Positions 8,605 to 18,082 of a DNA stretch of 64,000 nucleotides are shown one piece after another. The stretch's first letter is position 1. Each line of letters starts with the position of its first letter. The position numbers and the translations under genes were made by a program. This DNA is from UBA4416 sp044238845 (lineage in GTDB: Bacteria; Bacteroidota; Bacteroidia; B-17B0; Aurantibacillaceae): assembly GCA_044238845.1 (NCBI GenBank), contig JBIICN010000002.1, positions 1-64,000 on the forward strand, in the 5' to 3' direction. The notes under the pieces were generated by a model. That model did not search any database. It had not been told where the DNA came from and saw nothing but the letters and a program-made list of their open reading frames with translations.

Positions 8605-10470
8605 TTGACTACTAACAATCATAAATCACTAGATGAAGTCAATGCTTCCGTAAATACGTCCAGTAAAGGAGGATTTAAAAAATTATTGGCTTTTATTGGA
8701 CCAGCTTATATGATTAGTGTTGGTTATATGGACCCTGGTAATTGGGCTACTGATATTGAAGGCGGAAGTAAATATGGTTATAGTTTAATTTGGGTTTTGG
8801 TAATGAGTAATTTAATTGCTCTATTACTGCAAAGTCATTGTATTCGTTTGGGCGTTGTTTCTGGCAGAGATTTAGCACAAGCTTCTAAAGATCATTATTC
8901 AAAATTTATAAATTATTTTTTATATGTGTTAGCCGAAATTGCTATTGCCGCTTGTGATTTGGCGGAAGTAGTTGGTATGGCAATCGGTATTCATTTATTG
9001 TTCCCTTCCATTTCCATTTTAGGAGGTGTTTGCATCACCGTGTTAGATAGTTTTGTGTTATTATTTTTATTGAACTCAGGTATTAGAAAGCTTGAAGCTT
9101 TTATTATTTCTTTAGTAGCCATTATTGGCGTGTCATTTTTTATTCAATTGCTCATTGCAAAGCCTGATGTGATTGAAATATCAAAAGGATTAATACCTGG
9201 GTTTACAAACGAAAATGCTTTATATATTGCTATCGGTATTATTGGCGCAACGGTAATGCCTCATAATTTATATTTGCATTCTTCTTTAGTTCAAACGCGG
9301 CAATTTGAGCGAACTCCCGTTGAAATAAAGAAAGCTATTCGATTTAATATCATAGATAGTGCGGTTGCTTTAAATTTAGCCTTGTTTGTAAATGCAGCTA
9401 TTTTAATTATTGCAGCCACCACATTTTTTAATACAGGAGTTGAAGTTACCGAAATACAAGATGCTCATAAAATGATGGCGCCTATGTTAGGAAGCACATT
9501 AGCACCTTTATTATTTGCGATTGCTTTAATTGCTGCAGGACAAAGCTCTACGATTACAGGAACACTAGCCGGACAAATTATTATGGAAGGTTATTTAAAT
9601 CTTCGCCTTCAACCTTGGATTAGAAGATTGCTGACACGTTTAATTGCAATCGTCCCAGCGTTTTTAACGATTTATTTTTTAGGAGAAGATAAAACGGGTG
9701 ATTTATTGGTATTGAGTCAGGTTATATTAAGTTTACAATTAGGCTTTGCTATCATTCCATTAATTCATTTCGTAAGTAATAAAAAACGAATGGGTGAATT
9801 TGTCATTCCTTTATGGCAAAAAATTGCTTCTTGGATTTCAGTATCAGTGATTGTGTTTTTAAACTGTCAAATGTTGTTTAATAAAGTAAAAGAATGGTTA
9901 CAAGAATCTGAATATGCAACATTAATCGGGTTTATTGTGATTCCTTTTATGATATTATGTTTAGGTATTTTATTATTTATAACCTTTGAACCCTTATTTA
10001 AAAAGGCTAAGCAGCAAGTTTCCTCGCAATTTCACGGAGACGTTGCTAAAATTAATTTTGAAACACCAAAGCCCTATTCATCTATAGCTATTACAGTTGA
10101 TTTTAGTGCGAGTGATAATAAAGCTATAAACAAAGCTTTGATGCTTGGTGGTAAACAAGCACATTATGTTTTGATACATATTCTCGAAAGTACTAATGCA
10201 GTTATGTATGGAGAAGATACGAACGACCATGAAAGAACAGAAGATAGCGCTAATTTATTAGCCTATAAAAATCAATTGCTAGATCAAGGCTATCATTGTG
10301 AAGTGAAATTAGGCTTTGGAAGTCCTAAATCAATTATTCCTAAGTTAGTGGATAGTTGCGATGTATTAGTGATGGGAACGCATGGTCACACCACTTTTAA
10401 GGATATTTTATTTGGAACTACTGTTGAAAGTGTAAGGCATAAAATTGATATTCCATTGGTATTAGTTTAG
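8605..10470 (+). CDS. Nramp metal transporter fused to universal stress domain
   Basis: A 621-residue fusion. Residues ~1-465 are an Nramp (MntH-like) transporter that imports Mn2+/Fe2+ with protons. The metal-site motifs DPGN in TM1 (GYMDPGNWATD) and MPHN in TM6 (GATVMPHNLYLHS) are both intact, and about eleven hydrophobic segments are visible. Residues ~490-621 are a UspA-like cytoplasmic domain with a nucleotide-binding pattern 'MGTHGHTTFKDILFGTTVE'. The start is TTG at 8605: the first in-frame ATG falls inside TM1 and would destroy the metal site. The fusion suggests nucleotide-dependent gating or regulation of metal uptake, which is inference. Confidence 0.9.
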   Translation: MTTNNHKSLDEVNASVNTSSKGGFKKLLAFIGPAYMISVGYMDPGNWATDIEGGSKYGYSLIWVLVMSNLIALLLQSHCIRLGVVSGRDLAQASKDHYSKFINYFLYVLAEIAIAACDLAEVVGMAIGIHLLFPSISILGGVCITVLDSFVLLFLLNSGIRKLEAFIISLVAIIGVSFFIQLLIAKPDVIEISKGLIPGFTNENALYIAIGIIGATVMPHNLYLHSSLVQTRQFERTPVEIKKAIRFNIIDSAVALNLALFVNAAILIIAATTFFNTGVEVTEIQDAHKMMAPMLGSTLAPLLFAIALIAAGQSSTITGTLAGQIIMEGYLNLRLQPWIRRLLTRLIAIVPAFLTIYFLGEDKTGDLLVLSQVILSLQLGFAIIPLIHFVSNKKRMGEFVIPLWQKIASWISVSVIVFLNCQMLFNKVKEWLQESEYATLIGFIVIPFMILCLGILLFITFEPLFKKAKQQVSSQFHGDVAKINFETPKPYSSIAITVDFSASDNKAINKALMLGGKQAHYVLIHILESTNAVMYGEDTNDHERTEDSANLLAYKNQLLDQGYHCEVKLGFGSPKSIIPKLVDSCDVLVMGTHGHTTFKDILFGTTVESVRHKIDIPLVLV

Positions 10471-10551
10471 TATGACTTTAATCTTTAAATAAAATAGACA
10501 AATCAATTTTTTTAGTTTAAAATTTCCCTTATTTTGCAGTAAAATAATCAG

Positions 10552-11673
10552 TTGCAAATAGTAGTTAATACTCGTCTCTTAATTCAAAACAAATTAGATG
10601 GAATCGGATGGTTTAGTTATCAAACGCTGAAGCGTATAACTCAAAATAATCCAGATGTTCATTTTGTTTTTTTGTTTGATAGAGACTATAATGAGGAATT
10701 TGTTTTTTCGGATAATATAACACCTTTGGTTCTTGGTCCCCAAGCGCGCCATCCATTTTTATATTATACTTGGTTTCATTTATCGGTTAAAAATTTATTA
10801 AATCGTATGAATCCTGATTTGTTTTTATCGCCCGATGGTTTTTTATCACCCGGGGCTAAATGCAAACAATTACCAGTTATTCACGATATTAATTTTTTAC
10901 ATAATCCTCAAGACTTAAAGCCTTTAACGAGTAAATATTATAATCACTTTTTTCCGAAGTACGCAAAATTAGGTACTCGTATTGCAACTGTTTCTGAATA
11001 TAGTAAAAACGATATTTCAAAAAATTATCATATTGATTCTAATAAAATTGATGTGGTGTATAATGGAATTAATGAAGGTTTTACTCCATTATCAGATCCC
11101 TTGCAACAAATTATTAGAGAAAAATTTTCTCAAGGAAAGCCTTATTTTTTATTTGTTGGTTCTCAAAGTCCACGTAAAAATTTAAATCGTTTAATTGCAG
11201 CTTTTGATGTATTTAAAGAGCAGTCAAAATCTGATTATAAATTAGTGTTAGTAGGTGCCGTTTATTCTAGCGAAGGCGATGTAAAACGAGTCATAGATAA
11301 ATCTAAATTTAAAAATGATATTATTTTTACAGGCCGACAACCGCAAGAAGAATTAGAGAAAATTATGGCCAGTGCTTTTGCGTTGGCTTTTGTTCCATAT
11401 TTTGAGGGTTTTGGTATTCCTATTGTGGAAGCTTTACAATGCGAAACGCCTGTTATTTGTAGTAATACAACCAGTATGCCCGAAATAGCTGGAGATTCAG
11501 GATTATTAGTCAATCCCTTTGAAGTAAATAGCATTAGTAATGGAATGTTGGAGTTGTTTAATAATCCTTCGCTTCGAAATCAACTCATACAAAAAGGAAA
11601 AGAGAGAAAAAATTTATTTTCTTGGGATAAATCTGCAGACCTGCTTTGGAACAGTATTACTAAGTGTTTATGA
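10552..11673 (+). CDS. Glycosyltransferase family 4 (GT-B fold)
   Basis: A 373-residue GT-B glycosyltransferase. The acceptor half begins at MQIVVNTRLL. The donor half starts near residue 200 ('YFLFVGSQSPRKNLNRLIAAF') and contains the GT4 nucleotide-sugar signature EGFGIPIVEALQCETPVI (E-x7-E, ~residues 285-300) and 'SNTTSMPEIAGDSGLLV'. It probably adds a hexose to a cell-surface glycan or lipid; donor and acceptor are unknown. The start is TTG at 10552, since the first internal ATG lies well within the N-terminal domain. Its TGA overlaps the ATG of the next gene (ATGA), so the two are translationally coupled. Confidence 0.85.
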   Translation: MQIVVNTRLLIQNKLDGIGWFSYQTLKRITQNNPDVHFVFLFDRDYNEEFVFSDNITPLVLGPQARHPFLYYTWFHLSVKNLLNRMNPDLFLSPDGFLSPGAKCKQLPVIHDINFLHNPQDLKPLTSKYYNHFFPKYAKLGTRIATVSEYSKNDISKNYHIDSNKIDVVYNGINEGFTPLSDPLQQIIREKFSQGKPYFLFVGSQSPRKNLNRLIAAFDVFKEQSKSDYKLVLVGAVYSSEGDVKRVIDKSKFKNDIIFTGRQPQEELEKIMASAFALAFVPYFEGFGIPIVEALQCETPVICSNTTSMPEIAGDSGLLVNPFEVNSISNGMLELFNNPSLRNQLIQKGKERKNLFSWDKSADLLWNSITKCL

Positions 11674-13142
11674 GTTCACCAATTAGTAAATCAGCTTTTA
11701 TTAAAGCAGAACAGTGTTTAAAGCATTTTTATTTATATAAAAATCATTACTACTTACGTGATTCTTTGTCAAAAGAAAAACAATTGATTTTTAAGAGAGG
11801 TACCGACGTTGGTATTTTTGCGCAACAATTATTTGCAGGCGGAATTGATGTAACAACTGGTGAAAAAAGAGATCAACAATTATTTGCCGAAAAAACAAAA
11901 CATTTAATTGCGCAAGGCACCAAAACCATTTACGAAGCTACTTTCATCTATGATGATTTATTAGTGATGGTTGACATTCTTCACAAACATGAAGATAAAT
12001 GGATAGCTTACGAAGTAAAAAGTTCATTAAAAATTACGGATACGTATGTAAAAGATGCTTGTTTTCAATACTATGTTATTAAAAACTGCTTACCTGATTT
12101 AGTAGATTTTAATTTACTAACCATGAATCCTAAATATGTTTTGGATGGCGAATTAGATATTACGAAGTTATTTAAAACAACTTCTGTCATGAAAGATGCC
12201 ATCAAAAATGTAGACTACTTTTCTCATAAAACACAGATAGCCAAACAAACTTTAGAACAAAATAAAATTCCTGATATTAAAATTGGAGCTCATTGTTTTC
12301 AGCCATACGAATGTGATTTTTTAGGAACTTGTTGGAAAAACATCAATGAGCCTAATTCTGTTTTAACTCTTGGTAAATTAACTAAACAGGCTATGTTTGA
12401 GTTGTATGATCAAAACATTAAGCGTATTGATGAAATTGATATTAACACCATTGAGCATAAAGAAATAAAAATTCAGGTAAAAGCAGCGATTGAACAAAAA
12501 GAACAGATTTTTAAAGAGGAAGTCAAAGCATTTGTTTCAAATATAAAGCAACCCATTTGTAGTTTAGATATTGAAGTATGGATGCCTGCTATTCCTTATT
12601 ATAATGGAACTAAGCCTTTTCAGCAAATACCATTTTTGTTTTCAATGATTTCGGAAGAAAATGGAGAAATAAAAAATTACAGCTATTTTAAACCCATCGA
12701 AGAAGATTTAAGAAAAGATTTTTTAGAACGAATTTTAGCTGAGACCAAACAATTCAATTCTATTTTAATGTTTGATAAATCATTAGAAGAAACAGTGTTG
12801 AATCAGTTGGTTGAATTATATCCCGAATACAGAAATGATATTGCGGATTTAAAAAATAAAATTGTTGATTTGGCTGAACCTATCCGAAAAGGCAATTACT
12901 ATCATCCTGAAATGAAAGGTAATTTCACTTTAAAAAGTATTGCTCCATTGGTAAATCAAGATGCCGGTTTTAATAATTTAGACATACAATCTGGTATCAG
13001 TGCTATGTATATTTATGAAAGTTTGTTAGAACAAAATGCGATTGAGTCTGAACATATTAAGCAACAACTGATTGATTATTGTGAAATGGATGCTTTAATT
13101 ACTTATCAATTATTGATTTTTTTCAATAGCAAAGTACATTAG
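11670..13142 (+). CDS. DUF2779 protein: Cas4-like nuclease plus DEDD exonuclease
   Basis: A 490-residue protein starting at the ATG at 11670, which overlaps the stop of the glycosyltransferase gene by 4 bases. The N-terminal half resembles RecB/Cas4-type PD-(D/E)XK nucleases: D102 (VDIL), E115-x-K117 (YEVKSS), Q/Y near 133, and four Cys (16, 209, 215, 221; the last three spaced C-x5-C-x5-C) that could hold an Fe-S cluster. The C-terminal half is the DUF2779 region with an RNase H-like exonuclease pattern: D300-x-E302 (SLDIEVW) and a Y470-x3-D474 motif (DYCEMDAL). It is probably a DNA- or RNA-processing nuclease. Motif readings are mine; activity is inferred. Confidence 0.75.
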   Translation: MSSPISKSAFIKAEQCLKHFYLYKNHYYLRDSLSKEKQLIFKRGTDVGIFAQQLFAGGIDVTTGEKRDQQLFAEKTKHLIAQGTKTIYEATFIYDDLLVMVDILHKHEDKWIAYEVKSSLKITDTYVKDACFQYYVIKNCLPDLVDFNLLTMNPKYVLDGELDITKLFKTTSVMKDAIKNVDYFSHKTQIAKQTLEQNKIPDIKIGAHCFQPYECDFLGTCWKNINEPNSVLTLGKLTKQAMFELYDQNIKRIDEIDINTIEHKEIKIQVKAAIEQKEQIFKEEVKAFVSNIKQPICSLDIEVWMPAIPYYNGTKPFQQIPFLFSMISEENGEIKNYSYFKPIEEDLRKDFLERILAETKQFNSILMFDKSLEETVLNQLVELYPEYRNDIADLKNKIVDLAEPIRKGNYYHPEMKGNFTLKSIAPLVNQDAGFNNLDIQSGISAMYIYESLLEQNAIESEHIKQQLIDYCEMDALITYQLLIFFNSKVH

Positions 13143-13230
13143 CTCTTTGTTAAATAAATTATTCCTTCGTAAATTATTGTAACTTTAATCCTTCGACTAT
13201 ATTGTCCAGTTATTATGCACTTGTTTTTAA

Positions 13231-13998
13231 ATGTCAAAACTTAATGCCCAAGATAAATTTTTAGATTTATCAGATTATGCAAGACCACCAGCTATTTTTT
13301 TTGCCAATAAATTAAAAAACACACGTTTCACACCTATACATGTTACTTTGCTATTTGGTATTTCTGGGTTGTTAGCAGTTTTTTGTATTTTAAAAGGAAG
13401 CTATAATTTAGCAAGTTTTTTTATAATTCTCAAGTCGTGTATTGATGCTGCTGATGGAGAATTGGCCAGATTAAATCAAAAACCATCTTACATTGGCAGA
13501 TATTTAGATAGTGTGTTTGATATTGTTCTCAATTTTTTATTCCTGATGGCTATTTGTTATGTTTCTAAAGCAAGTTTTTTTATAACACTTATAGCCTTTT
13601 TATGTTTGCAATTGCAGGGTACTTTGTATAATTATTATTACGTGATTTTGAGAAACAAATCAGTAGATGGAGATTCTACAAGTAAAATTTTTGAGTACAA
13701 AACACCTAAAGCTTTATTAGGTGAATCACAAAAATCTGTGAATGTTTTATATGTTATTTATGTTCTATTTTATGGGCTTTTTGATCGTGTTATTCATTTG
13801 TTAGATAAAGAAGCTTATAAATGCGAGAAGTTCCCTAATTGGTTCATGACAATAGTTTCAATTTATGGCTTAGGCTTTCAATTATTAATTATGGCCGTTA
13901 TGTTAGTAGTGAATTTAATTAATTTTATCCCTGTATTTTTTATTTTTTACACCTTATTTTTTTTTTTGTTAATTGGATTAAGAAAATTATTATTTTAA
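13231..13998 (+). CDS. CDP-alcohol phosphatidyltransferase family membrane protein
   Basis: A 255-residue membrane enzyme of the CDP-alcohol phosphatidyltransferase family, which transfers a phospho-alcohol from a CDP-activated donor and releases CMP. The diagnostic motif D-G-x2-A-R-x8-G-x3-D-x3-D is complete: DAADGELARLN...GRYLDSVFD (about residues 70-96). Roughly six hydrophobic helices surround it. The acceptor cannot be read from sequence; phosphatidylinositol-, glycerophosphate- or inositol-type products are all possible. It lies between the nuclease fusion and a BamA-like barrel, 19 bases before the latter, so probably in one transcript with it. Confidence 0.85.
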   Translation: MSKLNAQDKFLDLSDYARPPAIFFANKLKNTRFTPIHVTLLFGISGLLAVFCILKGSYNLASFFIILKSCIDAADGELARLNQKPSYIGRYLDSVFDIVLNFLFLMAICYVSKASFFITLIAFLCLQLQGTLYNYYYVILRNKSVDGDSTSKIFEYKTPKALLGESQKSVNVLYVIYVLFYGLFDRVIHLLDKEAYKCEKFPNWFMTIVSIYGLGFQLLIMAVMLVVNLINFIPVFFIFYTLFFFLLIGLRKLLF

Positions 13999-14017
13999 TA
14001 ATCTTTAATAGAGTTAT

Positions 14018-15100
14018 TTGCAGTTAAAAATTTTCATATTTATTTTTTGTTTTCCTGTATTGCTAAAAGCACAATTTAGGATGGATACCTCTAGACGTGT
14101 TAATTATTTAGCTATTCCTATTTTATTTAAAACCCCTGAAACTGGATGGGCTTATGGACTTTCAGCTTCCGTTAATTTTAAAACGACATACAAAAATGAT
14201 TCTTTAACCAGAACTTCAGTGATTACTGCTTTAGGGATTTTTTCTCAACGTCAGCAAAATATTCAGGGTATAGATGCAACCATTTATTTCCCTAAAGAGA
14301 AGTATATTTTATATTTCAATTCATCTCATAGCTATTTTCCTGATAATTTTTGGGGAATAGGTCAAAATTCAAAAAATACAGATGTTGAACGTTATGTATT
14401 TGAGAATGTAGTCGTATCTCCTCATATTAAACATAAATTTTTTAAACATACTTTTTTCGGAATTTTAGCAGATTATCAAAATGTGTTTAGAATACAATAT
14501 GCTAAAGGAGGTTTGATGGATTCACTTTCCTTTTACGGAAAAACAAGTTATAATGAGGTAGGAATTGGCGTTACAGCAAGTTATGATACCCGTAATTCAA
14601 CCTTTTGGCCAACTAAAGGTGTTTTTTTACAAACTCAATTTTCAACTTACAATAAAGAGTTAGCCTCAACTTATTCATTCAATAAATGGACTACCGAAGT
14701 GCGCTTATTTAAGCAATTATTCAAAGGTCAAATTTTAGCTTGTCAATTGTATAATTACTCTACGTTTGGACAAACTCCATTTCGATCATTAGCAAATTTA
14801 GGTGGTGCTGGAAATTTAAGGGGTTTTTATCAAGGTCGTTTTAGAGACAATTCTATGTATTCAGCAATTGTCGAATATCGAGCGCATATTTATTGGAAAA
14901 TAAGTGCTTGTGTGTTTGGCGGAGTAGGTGATGTGTATGATAAACCAATAAATATAAACACGGGCTCTTTAAAAGCCAGTTTTGGCGGCGGACTTCGTTT
15001 AACCATTTTAGAGAAAGAAAACCTGAATTTGCGGGTAGATTATGGATACTCGGATAATAATAATCGTGGATTTTATTTCACTATTGGAGAGTGTTTTTAA
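14018..15100 (+). CDS. BamA/TamA-like outer-membrane barrel protein
   Basis: A 360-residue exported protein with a signal peptide (MQLKIFIFIF...LLKAQ) preserved only by a TTG start at 14018. There are no POTRA domains; the mature part resembles the barrel of the BamA/TamA (surface antigen D15) family, with the lid-loop signature 'GGAGNLRGFYQGRFRDN' (R-G-F/Y motif, ~residue 268). It ends in a strand with a terminal aromatic (GFYFTIGECF). Such POTRA-less barrels are common in Bacteroidota; their cargo or role is unsettled. It follows the phosphatidyltransferase gene closely. Confidence 0.8.
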   Translation: MQLKIFIFIFCFPVLLKAQFRMDTSRRVNYLAIPILFKTPETGWAYGLSASVNFKTTYKNDSLTRTSVITALGIFSQRQQNIQGIDATIYFPKEKYILYFNSSHSYFPDNFWGIGQNSKNTDVERYVFENVVVSPHIKHKFFKHTFFGILADYQNVFRIQYAKGGLMDSLSFYGKTSYNEVGIGVTASYDTRNSTFWPTKGVFLQTQFSTYNKELASTYSFNKWTTEVRLFKQLFKGQILACQLYNYSTFGQTPFRSLANLGGAGNLRGFYQGRFRDNSMYSAIVEYRAHIYWKISACVFGGVGDVYDKPININTGSLKASFGGGLRLTILEKENLNLRVDYGYSDNNNRGFYFTIGECF

Positions 15101-15259
15101 ATATACCTTCTGAAAGGGGAAGGAGTTATTTAACATTCTTTAGTTCATAGTTTCTCCGTCAATAAGAAGAAATCCCTTTTCTCTGTATTAACTTTAGACT
15201 TCAATTTATGGGCTTGATAATTCATAACTCAACACCCATAATTCATAACTAAGATTAAT

Positions 15260-17980
15260 ATGTCTAAAATTAAAGTTGGAATTCTATTTGGTGGTCGTTC
15301 AAAAGAACGTGAAATTTCGTTTGCAGGTGGAAGAACCGTTTATGATAATTTAAATAAATCTATTTTTGAAGCTATTCCTTTATTCGTTGATTCCTTTGGC
15401 AATTTTGTGTTGTTAGATTGGAACTTTGTTTACAAAGGAACAATCAGAGATTTTTATCCTCCAGTTGAATTTATTCCTGCTACTAATACTGATTTTCAAT
15501 ATTACGCTGAAAATTTAGGTGCTTTATCAGTTCATCAACAAGATGAATTGATTTCTAAAATTGGAAAAAAAGTTTTAGCACATGAATTATCATCTTTAAT
15601 TGATTTCGCTTTTTTAGCATTACATGGTCCTTATGGCGAAGATGGCCGTATACAAGGTTTACTAGAATATTTGCACATTCCTTATTCAGGAAGTGGAATA
15701 TTACCAAGTGCTATAGGTATTGATAAAAGTGTTCAGAAAAAATTAATGGTGAATGCAGGGTTTAATAGCCCTAAATTTTTCACGATTGATAGAACAGATT
15801 GGATTAATGGAAATGTAAAAGGTGTTTGGGAAAAAGCAAAAGCGGAGATTGGCTTTCCAATGGTTATTAAGCCTGCCAATCAAGGTTCGTCTATTGGTAT
15901 TTCTATTTTAAATACAGAAGCTGAATTATTATTTATATCAGCAATAGAAAAAGGATTATTCCTGAAATGGATTGACGGCACTTATTGGCAATCTTTGTCT
16001 GCATCTGCTAAAATCGATTACATCCGAAATGTTTCTGATATCCGTGAAGGTATTGGTATGCCATTGAAAATTAATGTCAGCCTGAGCGGAGTCGAAGGAA
16101 GTGAAGTTGTTTTTTACAATCAATACGAGTTAATTGATTTTTTAAATATACATTGTAATGATACGACTAATGTTGTTTTACAGGCATTAGATGGGGAAAG
16201 TACAGTGATTGTAGAAGGATTTATTGAAGGAAAAGAATTTTCTTGCATCGTGTTAGAAGATACAGATTCTAATAATGTGGCAATTGCATTGCCTCCAACA
16301 GAGATTAGAAAAGGAAAAGAATTATTTGATTATCGTAGTAAATATTTACCAGGCTTATCTCGTAAGATCACACCTATCGAAGCAACCGACGAACAAATCA
16401 ATGCCATTAGAAAAGAATGTGAGCGTTTATTTTCTGAATTATGTTTTGATGTATATGCTCGTATAGATGGTTTTTTAAGCACAGATGGAAAGGTGTTTTT
16501 GAATGACCCCAATACTACTTCTGGTATGATGCCATCATCATTCTTTTTTCATCAAGCGGCAGAAATTGGTTTAACGCCTTCTCAATTTTTAACATATATT
16601 ATTCGTACTTCATTAAGTAAACGAATTAAAAATAGTAAGGGTGCATCAGTTTACGAACCGTTATTAAATAAATTAGATACATTTTTGCATAACGAGAAAA
16701 ATGCAATCAATAATAAAATTCCGGTAGCAGTTATTTTAGGCGGTTATTCGTCAGAGCGGCATATCTCTGTAGAAAGCGGAAGAAATATTTTTGAAAAATT
16801 GGCGTCGTCCGAAAAGTATGCGCCAATACCAGTATTTTTAACTGGCGATAATGCTAATCATTTAATGTATCAAATTCCTATCAATGCTTTATTAAAAGAT
16901 AATGCAGATGATATTAAAGATAAAATCAATAATTGGAAAATACATCCAGTAGTTAAACAAATTATTACCGAGTGTAAAACAATCACTGATAAATATGGTT
17001 CTCCAAATAATTTAATTGCACCAAAACAATTATGTTACGCTGATTTAGCTAAAGAAGTAAAACAAGTATTTATTGCTTTACATGGCAGACCAGGAGAAGA
17101 CGGTGCTATTCAAGAAAAATTAGAAGTAGTTGGTTTAACTTATAATGGTTCAGGAAAAGAAAGTTCTTCGATTACTATTGATAAATTTAGAACTAATGAA
17201 ATTTTAATGAAGCATGGTTTCTTGGCAGCTAAACATTGTTTAATTACCAATGAGGAATGGAAGAATAACAAAGATAAGATTAAACAAACTTTACAAAACG
17301 ACTACGTGTATCCATTAATTGCAAAACCAGTAGATGATGGATGCAGCAGTGCGGTGAAAATGATTAAGAGTTTTGAAGAGTTTGAAGCGTTCGCCACTTT
17401 GATATTTAGAAGTTCGGAAGCTTTTGATGCTAAGTCAGCAGAAATATTGCACATTAAGGATAAAGAAGAATTTCCTCAAAAGCAAGTATTATTGGTTGAG
17501 GAGTTGATTAGTAAAAATGGCGCAAAGCATTTCTTAGAAATTACAGGCGGTATGTTAACTAAGTTGAACGCAAAAGGCGAAGTGGAGTATGAGGTGTTTG
17601 AAGCATCTGAAGCCTTAGCAAGTGGCGAAATATTAAGTCTAGAAGAGAAATTTTTGGCAGGCCAAGGACAAAATATAACGCCAGCTCGTTATTCGAGAGA
17701 TGAAAAAGAAAGACAGTTGATTTCTAATAAAGTAAAAGAGACTTTAGGAGCAGCGGCTAAGGTGTTAAATATCGTTGGATATTGCCGAATTGATGCGTTT
17801 GTTAGAATTTTTGATGTCAATCATGTGGAAGTTATCTTCATAGAAGTCAACTCGTTACCTGGAATGACGCCAGCCACTTGCATTTATCATCAAGCAGCTA
17901 TTAACGGATATAAACCTTATAGTTTTATTGATCGAATTTTGGACTTTGGAACTCAAAAAAGTGCCCCGGTTTTGAATTAA
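15260..17980 (+). CDS. ddl: Tandem-fused D-alanine-D-alanine ligase, two ATP-grasp units
   Basis: A 906-residue protein made of two Ddl units, each of the usual length or slightly longer (about 1-480 and 486-906; a lone Ddl is 300-370). Unit 1 has FGGRSKEREISFAGG, LHGPYGEDG, the ATP-grasp segment 'VIKPANQGSSIG' and a metal-binding end reading 'NDPNTTSGMMPSS', in place of the usual E-x-N-x-x-PG. Unit 2 has LGGYSSERHISVESG, LHGRPGEDG, 'LIAKPVDDGCSSAV' and the canonical 'IEVNSLPGMTPAT'. Cytoplasmic peptidoglycan precursor (D-Ala-D-Ala) synthesis is expected. A dispersed repeat interrupts unit 1 in frame (see 16076-16098). Whether both units are active is unknown. Confidence 0.85.
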   Translation: MSKIKVGILFGGRSKEREISFAGGRTVYDNLNKSIFEAIPLFVDSFGNFVLLDWNFVYKGTIRDFYPPVEFIPATNTDFQYYAENLGALSVHQQDELISKIGKKVLAHELSSLIDFAFLALHGPYGEDGRIQGLLEYLHIPYSGSGILPSAIGIDKSVQKKLMVNAGFNSPKFFTIDRTDWINGNVKGVWEKAKAEIGFPMVIKPANQGSSIGISILNTEAELLFISAIEKGLFLKWIDGTYWQSLSASAKIDYIRNVSDIREGIGMPLKINVSLSGVEGSEVVFYNQYELIDFLNIHCNDTTNVVLQALDGESTVIVEGFIEGKEFSCIVLEDTDSNNVAIALPPTEIRKGKELFDYRSKYLPGLSRKITPIEATDEQINAIRKECERLFSELCFDVYARIDGFLSTDGKVFLNDPNTTSGMMPSSFFFHQAAEIGLTPSQFLTYIIRTSLSKRIKNSKGASVYEPLLNKLDTFLHNEKNAINNKIPVAVILGGYSSERHISVESGRNIFEKLASSEKYAPIPVFLTGDNANHLMYQIPINALLKDNADDIKDKINNWKIHPVVKQIITECKTITDKYGSPNNLIAPKQLCYADLAKEVKQVFIALHGRPGEDGAIQEKLEVVGLTYNGSGKESSSITIDKFRTNEILMKHGFLAAKHCLITNEEWKNNKDKIKQTLQNDYVYPLIAKPVDDGCSSAVKMIKSFEEFEAFATLIFRSSEAFDAKSAEILHIKDKEEFPQKQVLLVEELISKNGAKHFLEITGGMLTKLNAKGEVEYEVFEASEALASGEILSLEEKFLAGQGQNITPARYSRDEKERQLISNKVKETLGAAAKVLNIVGYCRIDAFVRIFDVNHVEVIFIEVNSLPGMTPATCIYHQAAINGYKPYSFIDRILDFGTQKSAPVLN
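16076..16098 (+). repeat. Dispersed repeat arm inserted in frame within ddl
   Basis: The 23 bases starting GTCAGCCTGAGCG and ending GTCGAAGG match the repeat family seen as an inverted pair at 1308-1374. Here a single arm sits inside the coding sequence, translated as VSLSGVEG (about residues 273-280) without breaking the frame. Confidence 0.7.
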
Positions 17981-18065
17981 AAAAGTTTAGGTTTTAAACA
18001 ACTTCATTTTTTAATTATAAAATATTGATATTCAATTATTTATAATTAAAATTAACCTCTTTTTA

Positions 18066-18082
18066 ACGTGTAATTAACACGT
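18066..18082. promoter_or_regulatory. Imperfect palindrome upstream of 18196 gene
   Basis: ACGTGT and ACACGT half-sites (18066-18071, 18077-18082) separated by AATTA form a dyad 114 bases before the start of the next gene. It could be an operator; there is no direct evidence for a regulator. Confidence 0.3.

Noticed and set aside
15217..15250. Direct repeat of 13 bases (ATAATTCATAACT, twice) before ddl
   Set aside because: Short, AT-rich and only two copies; could be chance or slippage.
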